From AWTP1-13 sp044868325 (GTDB lineage: Bacteria; Pseudomonadota; Alphaproteobacteria; Rhizobiales; Hyphomicrobiaceae), in contig JBIOWI010000225.1 in NCBI GenBank assembly GCA_044868325.1, forward strand, positions 1 through 30,218: DNA of 30,218 nt, written 5' to 3'. Made by a program: the position numbers and the translations under genes. Every line of letters begins with the position of its first letter. Position 1 is the stretch's first letter. Below are positions 8,264-15,533 of the stretch, piece after piece. Below the pieces are notes generated by a model. The model saw nothing but the letters and a program-made list of their open reading frames with translations, did not search any database and was not told where the DNA came from.

Positions 8264-9529
8264 TCACCAGTGCCCCTGGCCGCGCCGGCGCCTGTTCGAA
8301 CCATGGGGCCGGGTGTAGATGCCGTCCTCCGCCATCAGCGTAGCGAGGATGCCCTCGCGCAGTCCCCGGTCGGCGACTCGCAGCCGGTCGCACGGCCAGG
8401 CGCGCAGCACAGCCTCCAGGATGGCGCAACCGGCCAGCACCAGGCCGGCGCGCTCGCTGCCGATGCAGGGCTGCGCCACCCGCTGGGCGTGGCTGGAGGC
8501 CAGGAGCTGCGCCGTTACGGCCCGCACCTGGTCCACGTTCAGCCAGAAGCCGTCGATCCTGCGCCGGTCGTAGTGCGGCAGCCGCAGGTGCACGCCCGCC
8601 ACGGTCGTCACCGTCCCCGAGGTGCCGAGCAGCTGCGTGCGTTTGCCCGCCATGCGTTGCCGCAGCCGGTTGCCGGCCACGAAGGGGCTGAGCAGCGCCG
8701 TCACGTCGGCCACCATGGTCTCGAAGATATCGGCGTCGACGATGCGGCTGCCGTAACGCTCGGCCAGGGTCACCACGCCGGCCGGCAGCGAGGTCCAGGC
8801 GACGATGCAGCTCTGCGCCTGCAGCCGGTCCGGCGGCGCGCCGTTGGAGGCGCGCTTGTGCCGGGCAAGATCGAGCCAGATCAGCTCCGAGGAGCCGCCA
8901 CCGATGTCGAACACCAGCACCAGGTCGCTCCTGGCGTCGATCAGCGAGGCGCAGCCGGAGACGGCGAGGCGGGCCTCGGCCTCGCGGCTCACGATCTTGA
9001 TGTCGAGGCCGGTCTCCGAGCGCACGCGGCCCAGGAACTGCGGGGCGTTGTCGGCGAGCCGGCAGGCCTCGGTGGCGATAAGCCCGGCGCGCTCGACGCG
9101 ATGCTGCAGCACCTTATCGGCGCAGATCTTGAGCGCCTCGATGGTGCGCTCGATGGCCTCCTCGGACAGCTGGCGGCTGGTGGCCACGCCCTCTCCCAGC
9201 CGGATGATGCGGGAGAAGGCGTCGATCACCTTGAACCCGCCGCGCCGGGACGGCCGCGCCACCAGCAGGCGGCAGTTGTTGGTGCCGAGGTCGAGGGCCG
9301 CATACGCGCGCGCGAGATCCGGCCGCGCGCTGCGCCGGGGCAAGCTGGCGCAGCCGACGAGGCTGCCGAGGCTCGCGACGACGCCCGTGCCGTCCCCGAG
9401 GCCGTCCAGGGCGCGCACATGGCCATTGGGGGCGGAGACCGCCCCTGTCGCTGCGGTGGTCGATGTCGCGGTCGATCCTGGGCCGGCCGATGCGGCGGCA
9501 TTCTCGCGCGGTCCTCCGCTCTGCGACAT
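8264..9529 (-). CDS. ppx: Exopolyphosphatase / guanosine pentaphosphatase, Ppx/GppA family
   Basis: A protein of about 421 residues with the ASKHA (actin-like) phosphatase fold. AALDLGTNNCRLLV (near residue 80) is phosphate loop 1, FDIGGGSSELIW is phosphate loop 2, and LGTSGTVTT supplies the adenosine-like motif. The protein ends with the Ppx/GppA signature RVADRGLREGIL. By family it removes terminal phosphate from polyphosphate or from pppGpp. It is shorter than E. coli Ppx and lacks the C-terminal HD part, as is usual in alphaproteobacteria. The first 70 residues are low-complexity Ala/Gly/Thr and not conserved. The start is uncertain: ATG at 9529, or GTG at 9565 with GGAGG only 3 bases away. 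It is directly followed by rlmE, a common pairing. Confidence 0.92.
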   Translation of the reverse strand: MSQSGGPRENAAASAGPGSTATSTTAATGAVSAPNGHVRALDGLGDGTGVVASLGSLVGCASLPRRSARPDLARAYAALDLGTNNCRLLVARPSRRGGFKVIDAFSRIIRLGEGVATSRQLSEEAIERTIEALKICADKVLQHRVERAGLIATEACRLADNAPQFLGRVRSETGLDIKIVSREAEARLAVSGCASLIDARSDLVLVFDIGGGSSELIWLDLARHKRASNGAPPDRLQAQSCIVAWTSLPAGVVTLAERYGSRIVDADIFETMVADVTALLSPFVAGNRLRQRMAGKRTQLLGTSGTVTTVAGVHLRLPHYDRRRIDGFWLNVDQVRAVTAQLLASSHAQRVAQPCIGSERAGLVLAGCAILEAVLRAWPCDRLRVADRGLREGILATLMAEDGIYTRPHGSNRRRRGQGHW

Positions 9530-9780
9530 GCGGGCTATGCCCTTGTTATTGCGTTGCCTCTCCACCGTCCTCCGCCGGCACGGAGCCTGCCGGAAAGGCG
9601 GTCGGGAGCCTCCCTTACATTTTCGTGCACTCTATCAGGTCGGCCATCCCGGTAAAGGTGCAGCCGCGAAACGAGGCAGGCGCGGGTCGTAGCCATGAAA
9701 TGAGGCGGAACGGGCTTCGAGCCCCATAGGCTGCATCCTAGTGCCGCCCACTTGCTCGGATCGGCAAACCTGGCAAAGCC
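9530..9780. other. Intergenic stretch before tRNA-Gln; nothing recognised
   Basis: Together with the tRNA promoter region this is about 300 bases without a gene. I see no conserved ORF, no repeat and no strong hairpin. It should contain the ppx promoter on the minus strand, but no box is clear enough to assign. Confidence 0.4.
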
Positions 9781-9809
9781 TTGTCAGACAGCTCCCACAC
9801 CGCTAGATA
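9781..9809 (+). promoter_or_regulatory. Promoter of tRNA-Gln
   Basis: TTGTCA (9781-9786) and TAGATA (9804-9809) are separated by exactly 17 bases. Transcription would start near 9816, 15 bases before the mature 5' end of the tRNA. Both boxes are close to the sigma-70 consensus. Confidence 0.65.
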
Positions 9810-9830
9810 GCGGGCGCAGCATGGCGCCGT

Positions 9831-9904
9831 TGGGGGATAGTTCAACGGCAGAACAGCGGACTCTGACTCCGTTAATCTAGGTTCGAATCCTAGTCCCCCA
9901 GCCA
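9831..9904 (+). tRNA. tRNA-Gln, anticodon CUG
   Basis: A 74-base tRNA with CCA encoded at its 3' end. The acceptor stem pairs TGGGGGA (9831-9837) with TCCCCCA (9894-9900), allowing for the U-A first pair typical of glutamine tRNAs. The T arm contains GGTTCGAATCC. The anticodon CTG is at 9863-9865 in the loop of the GCGGA/TCCGT stem, so it reads CAG codons. The sequence closely follows the bacterial tRNA-Gln(CUG) pattern. It is immediately followed by the 3' end of a DUF4143 ATPase gene on the other strand. Confidence 0.97.
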
Positions 9905-9925
9905 GCTTCGCCGCCCAGGCACCGC

Positions 9926-11092
9926 TCACCCCGTCCCCACCAATTCCTCCGCCAGCGCGTGGAGCCCCATCGCCTCCACGTCGTGCGGCAGGGGCACGCG
10001 CTCGTCGCCGGCATAGACGACCAGCCGGCGGGCGGGCTTGAGGTCGTCGCAGGCGACGTGGAAGCCGCGCTCGACCTTGGGCGACAGGCTGCGCTTGATC
10101 TCGATGGCCCACAGCTTCGAGCCGGGCAGCTCCAGCAGCAGATCGATCTCGGCGCCGGCAGCGGTGCGGTAGAAATAGGGCGTCGTCCAGGAGGGGGCGC
10201 AGTCGATCAACGTCTCGATCGCGAAACCCTCCCAGCTTGCGCCGGCAATCGGATGATCGTAGAGCGCTGACAGCGTCGGGATGGCGAGCAGGGCATGCAG
10301 TACGCCGCTATCGCGCACGTAGGTCTTGGGCGACTTGACGAGGCGCTTGCCGAGGTTGGCGTGAAATGGGGCAAGCCGCCGGACCAGCAGCAGATCGACA
10401 AGGAGGTCGACGTAGCGACTGACGGTGGGGGAGCTCACGCTGAGGCTGGCTGCAAGCCGCGAGGCATTGAGCAGCGTGCATTGCCCATGCGCCAGCATCG
10501 TCCATAGCCGCCGCAGTGTCTCGGCGGGGATGCTCGGCTCGAAGGCCGGGATGTCGCGGCTGAGGTAGGTGCGCAGGAAGTCGCGGCGCCACGTAAGGCT
10601 TTCCGTGTCGTCGGCGGCAAGGAAGCTCGGAGGGAACCCGCCGCGCAGCCACAGGGAATCCTGGCTGCCGCGCTTCGTCTCGGTCACATTGAGGGGGGCT
10701 AGCTCCCGGTAGGCGATGCGGCCGGCCAGGCTTTCCGACGACTGGCGAAGGAGGTCGATGGAGGCGGAGCCGAGCAGCAGGAACCTACCGGTCTTTCGTC
10801 CCTTGCGCCGACCCCGATCAATGATCCCGCGGAGGGTTCCGAACAGATTGGGCGTGTTCTGGATCTCGTCCAGGATGACGAGCTTGTCCTCGTGCTGGGC
10901 GAGGTAGAGCGCAGGCTCGGCCAGCTTCTCGCGGTCCGCGGGGTCCTCAAGGTCAAGGTAGACGGACGGAACGGACTCGCCGATGGCGAGGGCCAGCGTG
11001 GTCTTGCCCACCTGCCGAGGTCCGAGCAGGGCGACCGCAGCTTGCGTGTCCAGATCGGCAGCAATTTGGGCCTGGAGGCGGCGCTTCAGCAT
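9926..11092 (-). CDS. AAA ATPase with DUF4143 nuclease-like C terminus
   Basis: A 388-residue ATPase of the archaeal-type AAA_14/DUF4143 group. Walker A is GPRQVGKT (24-31), Walker B LVILDEI (71-77), and the sensor strand LLLGSAS (105-111). Residues about 190-245 look like a winged helix. The C-terminal DUF4143 part carries AGAEIDLLL (312-320) and AIEIKRS (329-335), which fit the E-xD-ExK pattern of PD-(D/E)XK nuclease folds. The family is widespread, scattered by horizontal transfer and of unknown function; toxin-like or defence roles have been proposed. The gene ends 22 bases from tRNA-Gln, a typical integration target. Its start codon lies in a perfect inverted repeat (11091-11131). It appears full length and intact. 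Confidence 0.9.
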   Translation of the reverse strand: MLKRRLQAQIAADLDTQAAVALLGPRQVGKTTLALAIGESVPSVYLDLEDPADREKLAEPALYLAQHEDKLVILDEIQNTPNLFGTLRGIIDRGRRKGRKTGRFLLLGSASIDLLRQSSESLAGRIAYRELAPLNVTETKRGSQDSLWLRGGFPPSFLAADDTESLTWRRDFLRTYLSRDIPAFEPSIPAETLRRLWTMLAHGQCTLLNASRLAASLSVSSPTVSRYVDLLVDLLLVRRLAPFHANLGKRLVKSPKTYVRDSGVLHALLAIPTLSALYDHPIAGASWEGFAIETLIDCAPSWTTPYFYRTAAGAEIDLLLELPGSKLWAIEIKRSLSPKVERGFHVACDDLKPARRLVVYAGDERVPLPHDVEAMGLHALAEELVGTG

Positions 11093-11131
11093 CCTTGCAA
11101 ATTTAACGTGGCGTTTTGAATTTGCAAGGAT
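11091..11131 (-). promoter_or_regulatory. Perfect inverted repeat over the start codon of the DUF4143 ATPase
   Basis: ATCCTTGCAAATT (11091-11103) and its exact complement AATTTGCAAGGAT (11119-11131) are 13-base arms around a 15-base loop. On the minus strand the proximal arm contains the GCAAGG ribosome-site-like sequence and overlaps the first two bases of the ATG. Either a dimeric repressor binds here or the mRNA folds and hides the start codon. The arms are AT-rich compared with the surrounding genes. Confidence 0.65.
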
Positions 11132-11189
11132 ATTGGAGACCGTCTCAGCATCGAGTACTGGTTAGGTCCAGCGATGGGGCCGCTCCCCC

Positions 11190-11798
11190 TCAATACCCCA
11201 CCGTGAACCGCTGCCGCACGTGGCGGGGCGACTCCAGCTCGTCCGCCAGGGCGATGGCGTAGTCCTCGTAGGAGATGCTGGAGCCCTTGTCGGTGGTGAG
11301 GAGTTGGTCCTTGCCGAGGCGGAATCTGCCCGTCCGCTGGCCGGCGGAGAACAGGGCGGAGGGGGACAGGAACGTCCAGTCCAGATCGGTCACGCCTTTC
11401 AGCATGTCCAGGTAGGCCGCCGCGGCGCTGGCCTCGGGCCGATAGGCGGCGGGGAAGTCCGGCGTATCGAGCAGGCGCTTGCCGGGCGCCACTTCAAGGC
11501 TGGCGGCCCCGCCGACCACCAGGTAGCGCCTCACGCCCGAGGCGCGCACCGCATCCAAGAGCTGCGTGGCGGCGCCGCCGCTGAAGCGCAGCGAGCCGAT
11601 GACGGCATCGTGGCCCCTGAGCAGGGCCGCCAGCCCGGCCTTGTCGGCGGCGTCGCCCGTCGCCGCGGCGACGCCCGGGAGCGCGGCGATCTTCTCCGGG
11701 TGGCGCGCAATGGCCGTGACGCTGTGGCCGCGGTCGGAGAGCTCCTTGAGGATGCGCGAGCCGGCATTGCCGGAGGCGCCGACGAGAGCGATTTTCAT
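11190..11798 (-). CDS. NAD(P)-binding Rossmann protein, NmrA/atypical SDR family
   Basis: A 202-residue protein with the dinucleotide-binding motif VGASGNAGSRI at its N terminus (6-16), then TAIARHPEKI, and VGGAASLEV in the middle. It belongs to the NmrA-like/BLVRB-like group of atypical short-chain dehydrogenases (YwnB and relatives), which have a Rossmann fold but usually no YxxxK catalytic pair. Members act as NADPH-dependent reductases or redox sensors; the substrate is not evident. The ATG at 11798 follows AGGAG at 9 bases. It is monocistronic: the upstream side holds a REP doublet and the downstream neighbour is the DUF4143 gene on the same strand, about 100 bases away. Confidence 0.85.
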   Translation of the reverse strand: MKIALVGASGNAGSRILKELSDRGHSVTAIARHPEKIAALPGVAAATGDAADKAGLAALLRGHDAVIGSLRFSGGAATQLLDAVRASGVRRYLVVGGAASLEVAPGKRLLDTPDFPAAYRPEASAAAAYLDMLKGVTDLDWTFLSPSALFSAGQRTGRFRLGKDQLLTTDKGSSISYEDYAIALADELESPRHVRQRFTVGY

Positions 11799-11825
11799 TT
11801 GCGTGACTCCTGTGGCGAGGGGGAA

Positions 11826-11893
11826 AAGGGGTCAGGTCCCTTGCGGATACCTTGCGTTTCACAACGACCTTGAGGCAAGGGGTCTGACCCCTT
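11826..11893. repeat. REP doublet (family 1), copy with conserved spacer
   Basis: Arms 11826-11844 and 11875-11893 are 19 bases each and pair at 17 positions; each arm is itself nearly palindromic (GGGGTCAG/CTGACCCC). The 30-base spacer contains CCTTG and ACAACGAC, which reappear in the copy at 13216-13285. The element lies between two divergent genes and ends about 120 bases before the J-domain start. Confidence 0.88.
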
Positions 11894-12016
11894 CACCGCA
11901 CCGCAGTGCTTTGGCGGGATTTGCGGCGTGCCGCCGACACTACGCCGTCGCCGGCAGATCCAAAACCGGTGCCGGCTCGTAATAGCGGGAAAGCGGCACG
12001 GCACGGGGTTCTCGGA

Positions 12017-13195
12017 ATGCGCGATCCCTACGAGGTGCTTGGCGTCTCGCCGGGGGCACCCGACGGGGAGGTCAAGCGCGCGTTCCGTCGATTGGCAAAG
12101 CAGCTCCATCCCGACCTCCACCCGAACGATGCGAACGGCGGTCTGCGCTTTCAAGAGGTCGTCAACGCCTATCAGACGCTGAGCAACGCCCAGTCGCCCA
12201 CCCGGCACGGCGGGGCTGATCGCCCGACACGGCGCCAAGGCTTCCAGGCCAAAGCGACGGCCGTTGCCGTGTTTCTCCTCACCGTCGGCTCGGTATCTGT
12301 GGGGGCGCTCTGGCAGGAGCTCAGCGAGACCCGGCTTTCGCCGCCAGAGGAGGCAGCTCGGCCTACGCCCGTTGCAGAAGGCGCGCCGCCAATGCCTGCA
12401 TCCGGCGAGCTGCCGGAGCCGATGGGCGCCATGGCGAGGCCACCGCTCGTTGGGTCGGCGGCCCCGAGCGTCCGCTCCTTGTCCGGCGACGAGCCGGCCT
12501 TCCATGCGTCGGCCCAGCAGTCTGGTGTATCCCCCGAGAAGGAGGGAGGCGAGGACGTGTGGGGCAATGCAGATGCGCCGCTCGCCGCTCGCAGCGAGCG
12601 CCCGCCCGAGTGGCCTGCGAGCACGAAAGACGGTCCGGTCGCATCGGCTCAGACGTCCCCCGCAACAGGTCCCGTCTCTGCAGCCTCTGTCAGGAGCCTT
12701 GCCTGGGTGCGTTGGCGCAACCCCCGCTTCGGCTTCTCTCTGGCCTATCCGGCCGACATCTTCGTGGCCGATTCTGCACCAGGCCATGAGGGCGCGGCCT
12801 TCCGGTCGCGCGACGGACGTGCCCGCCTGATCGTCTCGGCCGCTGTGAACGGCGATGGGACGACACTGGTGGCGCATCGGCGGTCGCTCATGGAAGGCCC
12901 ATACAAGAGTGCCATCATCGACTACGCGCCGCGCCGCACGTACTGGTTCGTGCTCTCGGGCATCCTCGGTGAGCAGATTTTCTACGAGCGCGTGACCTTC
13001 TCCTGCGACCGACGGACGGCCCACTCCTGGAAGCTCGTCTACCCGTTGGCCGAGCGGGGGTTCTACGACCGCATTGTCGAGGAGGTGCACCGTCTCTACA
13101 GCCACGGGAATGGTCCGGGCGCGCGTTGCGGCGAGGTAGGCCCGCAGTCGTCACGAGCCTCCGGTGCGAACGCACAGCAGGCGACTACGCCCTGA
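12017..13195 (+). CDS. Membrane-anchored J-domain protein with unknown C-terminal domain
   Basis: A 392-residue protein. Residues 3-60 are a J domain, RDPYEVLGVSPGAPDGEV with HPD at 31-33, so it should stimulate an Hsp70 (DnaK) partner. One transmembrane helix follows (about 80-98, KATAVAVFLLTVGSVSVGAL). Residues 105-225 are a Pro/Ala/Ser-rich linker. Residues about 228-375 form a compact domain (WRNPRFGFSLAYPADIF ... KLVYPLAERGFYDRIVEEV) that should be periplasmic and that I cannot name. The ATG at 12017 is chosen because the J domain starts right after it; an in-frame ATG at 11906 would add 37 unconserved residues and begin close to the repeat. Ribosome site is weak. The gene is bracketed by two direct copies of the same REP doublet. 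Confidence 0.78.
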   Translation: MRDPYEVLGVSPGAPDGEVKRAFRRLAKQLHPDLHPNDANGGLRFQEVVNAYQTLSNAQSPTRHGGADRPTRRQGFQAKATAVAVFLLTVGSVSVGALWQELSETRLSPPEEAARPTPVAEGAPPMPASGELPEPMGAMARPPLVGSAAPSVRSLSGDEPAFHASAQQSGVSPEKEGGEDVWGNADAPLAARSERPPEWPASTKDGPVASAQTSPATGPVSAASVRSLAWVRWRNPRFGFSLAYPADIFVADSAPGHEGAAFRSRDGRARLIVSAAVNGDGTTLVAHRRSLMEGPYKSAIIDYAPRRTYWFVLSGILGEQIFYERVTFSCDRRTAHSWKLVYPLAERGFYDRIVEEVHRLYSHGNGPGARCGEVGPQSSRASGANAQQATTP

Positions 13196-13215
13196 GCTCG
13201 TTGACGAGACGGGGT

Positions 13216-13285
13216 GAGGGGTCAGACCCCTTGCAAATGCCTTGGCGATTTACCACGACACCCGAGGCAAGGGGTCTGACCCCTC
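13216..13285. repeat. REP doublet (family 1), second copy, perfect arms
   Basis: GAGGGGTCAGACCCCTTGC (13216-13234) and its exact complement (13267-13285) flank a 32-base spacer that matches the spacer of the copy at 11826-11893 in the same orientation. It separates the J-domain membrane protein from the convergent bolA gene and may serve as a bidirectional terminator. Confidence 0.9.
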
Positions 13286-13309
13286 CGCGCCCCCTCAGCG
13301 CCAGCGCCC

Positions 13310-13585
13310 TCAGCGCACGGCCTCCCCCGGCGCAAACGCATGAATGGCAAGCGCGTGCACGCTCGTGGCGAGCTCGACGGCAAGGAGCTCGTTGACCAGG
13401 CGGTGTCGGGCGAGGCGGGATTTGCCGGCGAACTTCGGCGATACGACGAGCACGCGGAAGTGGCTCTCGCCGCTTCGGGCCTGCTCGCTGTGACCGGCGT
13501 GCAAATGCGACTCGTCGACGATGTCGAGGCGAGTGGGCCGGAGGGCCTGCTCCAGGCGCTGCCGAATGGTTGCGGCAACCGACAT
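13310..13585 (-). CDS. bolA: BolA family protein
   Basis: A 91-residue BolA protein starting MSVAATIRQRLEQAL. The family core is visible: IVDESHLHAGH (22-32), SHFRVLVVSPKFAGKSRLARHRLVNELL with the conserved His and the invariant loop before the last helix, ending with VHALAIHAFAP. BolA proteins bind [2Fe-2S] clusters together with monothiol glutaredoxins and take part in iron-sulfur trafficking or stress responses. The ATG at 13585 has AAGGG about 9 bases upstream; longer starts would run through the promoter zone. The gene is divergent from a J-domain gene followed by cobS and cobT, an order I recall from several Rhizobiales genomes. Confidence 0.93.
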   Translation of the reverse strand: MSVAATIRQRLEQALRPTRLDIVDESHLHAGHSEQARSGESHFRVLVVSPKFAGKSRLARHRLVNELLAVELATSVHALAIHAFAPGEAVR

Positions 13586-13639
13586 ATACCTGCCCTTTTT
13601 ACTTTCCGCCCACGGCTCTCTCAAGTCAAGAGCGCAGCC

Positions 13640-13668
13640 ATTATAGCAGGTGCGCTACAGACTCTACA
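13640..13668 (-). promoter_or_regulatory. Likely bolA promoter
   Basis: On the minus strand a perfect TATAAT (13645-13640) stands 17 bases after the weak -35 TGTAGA (13668-13663). Transcription would begin near 13633, about 48 bases before the bolA ATG. The perfect -10 box makes the call; the -35 is poor. Confidence 0.45.
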
Positions 13669-13732
13669 GACTGGAGCGGCGGGCGCCGCTAGAAGCTTGT
13701 GCCCCGACCGGCCAACGCCCATACTCGCACCG

Positions 13733-14347
13733 ATGAAGCTCGACTCGAAATATTTCGACTCGATCCGCGCCAAGCCGGCGGGGGAGGCCGCCGCGCGTCC
13801 GGCCGGTCCGACCTGCCAGTGGAAGGGTTGCCAGGACGTGGGGGTCTACAAGGCCCCCGTGGGCCGCGGCCATGAGGGCAAGTACTACCTGTTCTGCCTG
13901 GAGCACGTACGTCAGTTCAACGCCTCCTACAACTACTTCGAGGGCTGGAGCACGGCCGAGGTGGAGGCGTTCCAGAAGGACGCCGTGATCGGGCATCGGC
14001 CCACCTGGAGGACCGGCTCATCGGGCGAGATGCCGGGCTATCGATATCGGGGCGGCGGCGCAGGGGCCGGATTCGGCGGCGCTTTCGCCGATCCGCACGG
14101 GTTCATCAACGAGCGGCTGAGGCGCGAGCAGGCGGCGCCCGCGCGCCGGCTCAAGCCGCTGGAGCGCAAGGCGCTGGAGGCCCTGAACCTGGACGAGGGC
14201 GCCGACCGCGAACGGATCAAGGCCCGCTTCAAGGAGCTGGTGAAGCGGCACCACCCCGACGCCAACGGGGGCGACAAACGGTCCGAGAACAAGTTGCGGG
14301 AAATCATCCAAGCCTATAACTATCTCAAGCAAGCTGGCTTGGTCTGA
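13733..14347 (+). CDS. Small J-domain protein with C-terminal J domain
   Basis: A 204-residue protein. The J domain is at the C terminus (about 143-204): LEALNLDEGADRERIKARF, HPD at 174-176, then LREIIQAYNYLK. The N-terminal part has C28-x4-C33 and C55-x2-H58, a possible zinc site, and conserved aromatic residues around FCLEHVRQFNASYNYFEGW (54-72). This architecture is typical of the alphaproteobacterial gene just upstream of cobS, whose Hsp70 client is unknown. I start at the ATG at 13733; the frame is open further upstream, but that stretch overlaps bolA. Cobaltochelatase assembly is a conceivable role given the neighbours, but that is inference from position only. Confidence 0.88.
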   Translation: MKLDSKYFDSIRAKPAGEAAARPAGPTCQWKGCQDVGVYKAPVGRGHEGKYYLFCLEHVRQFNASYNYFEGWSTAEVEAFQKDAVIGHRPTWRTGSSGEMPGYRYRGGGAGAGFGGAFADPHGFINERLRREQAAPARRLKPLERKALEALNLDEGADRERIKARFKELVKRHHPDANGGDKRSENKLREIIQAYNYLKQAGLV

Positions 14348-14427
14348 CGAGCCGACCGCAGCGACGGAAGTTCCTTGACCGATCCGGTGCCAGCCAAGAC
14401 TAGCCCGCACCGGCAGCAACTCCGGAA

Positions 14428-15429
14428 ATGAAGGATATGCCCGCCCAAGCTCAAGCCGGGGTGCCCGGCATGCCGGACATGAAGGTGTCCGTCCGCCAGC
14501 TCTTCGGCATCGACGCCGACCTCGAGGTGCCGGCTTACTCCAAGCCGACCGACCACGTTCCTGACGTGGACAACGACTACGTCTTCAATCGCGATGTGAC
14601 ACTGGCGATCCTGGCCGGGTTCAAGCACAACCGGCGCGTCATGATCCAGGGCTACCACGGCACCGGCAAGTCGACCCACGTCGAGCAGGTGGCGGCACGG
14701 CTCAACTGGCCGTGCGTGCGCATCAACCTCGACAGCCACGTGAGCCGCATCGACCTGATCGGCAAGGACGCCATCGTCCTCAAGGACGGCAAGCAGGTGA
14801 CGGAGTTCAAGGAGGGCATGCTGCCCTACTGCCTGCAGTCCAACACCGCGCTGTGCTTCGACGAGTACGATGCCGGCAGGCCGGACGTGATGTTCGTGAT
14901 CCAGCGGGTGCTGGAGCAGTCGGGCCGGCTGACGCTGCTCGACCAGTCCAAGGTGATCCGGCCGCACCCCGCGTTCCGGCTGTTCTCAACCACCAACACC
15001 GTCGGTCTCGGCGATACGTCCGGGCTCTATCACGGCACGCAGCAGCTCAACCAGGGCCAGATGGACCGCTGGTCGATCGTGGCGACGCTGAATTATCTGC
15101 CGCACGACGAGGAGACGCGCATCGTGCTGGCCAAGGCCAAGAGCTTCGGCAAGAGCGAGGCCAAGCGCAAGGTCGTGTCCAACATGGTGCGGGTGGCCGA
15201 CCTGACGCGCTCGGCCTTCATCAACGGCGACCTCTCCACCGTCATGAGCCCGCGCACCGTGCTCACGTGGGCCGAGAATGCCGAGATCTTCGGCGACATC
15301 GGCTTCGCCTTCCGGCTGACGTTCGTAAACAAATGCGACGAGCTGGAGCGCCCCCTGGTGGCCGAGTTCTATCAGCGCTGCTTCGGCGAGGAGCTGCCCG
15401 AGAGCGCGGCCAACGTGGCGCTGTCGTGA
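14428..15429 (+). CDS. cobS: Cobaltochelatase subunit CobS
   Basis: A 333-residue AAA+ ATPase subunit of the aerobic cobaltochelatase, which with CobT and CobN inserts cobalt into hydrogenobyrinic acid a,c-diamide in cobalamin synthesis. Walker A is GYHGTGKS (75-82), Walker B ALCFDEYDAG (141-150), and FSTTNTVGLGDTSGLYHG includes sensor 1. The N-terminal ISDxDxEVPAYSKPT-like stretch (VRQLFGIDADLEVPAYSKPT, 22-41) is diagnostic of CobS rather than a general MoxR ATPase. Length is the usual one. The start at 14428 has GGAA near it; an ATG at 14437 with AAGGAT next to it is an alternative. CobT follows after about 100 bases occupied by a repeat. cobN is not in the window. Confidence 0.97.
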   Translation: MKDMPAQAQAGVPGMPDMKVSVRQLFGIDADLEVPAYSKPTDHVPDVDNDYVFNRDVTLAILAGFKHNRRVMIQGYHGTGKSTHVEQVAARLNWPCVRINLDSHVSRIDLIGKDAIVLKDGKQVTEFKEGMLPYCLQSNTALCFDEYDAGRPDVMFVIQRVLEQSGRLTLLDQSKVIRPHPAFRLFSTTNTVGLGDTSGLYHGTQQLNQGQMDRWSIVATLNYLPHDEETRIVLAKAKSFGKSEAKRKVVSNMVRVADLTRSAFINGDLSTVMSPRTVLTWAENAEIFGDIGFAFRLTFVNKCDELERPLVAEFYQRCFGEELPESAANVALS

Positions 15430-15433
15430 ATTG

Positions 15434-15511
15434 GTCGCGAATGGCGAATGGTGAATGGCGAATGGGCGCGGAGGCCTACCATTCGCTATTGGCCATTCGC
15501 CATTCGCCCAG
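15434..15511. repeat. GAATGGC palindromic repeat (family 2), copy 2
   Basis: The left arm (15434-15468) holds three or four GAATGGCG/GAATGGTG units in tandem; the right arm (15477-15511) holds the complementary ATTCGCCA units. Together they form a long imperfect hairpin with a short loop. It fills almost the whole gap between cobS and cobT, starting 5 bases after the cobS stop codon. Confidence 0.85.
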
Positions 15512-15533
15512 TCGTTACATGTGAAGTTGCGAC

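Noticed and set aside
15434..15511. CRISPR array
   Set aside because: The repeated unit is only 7-8 bases with no spacers, and the second half is the complement of the first, so it is a palindromic repeat.
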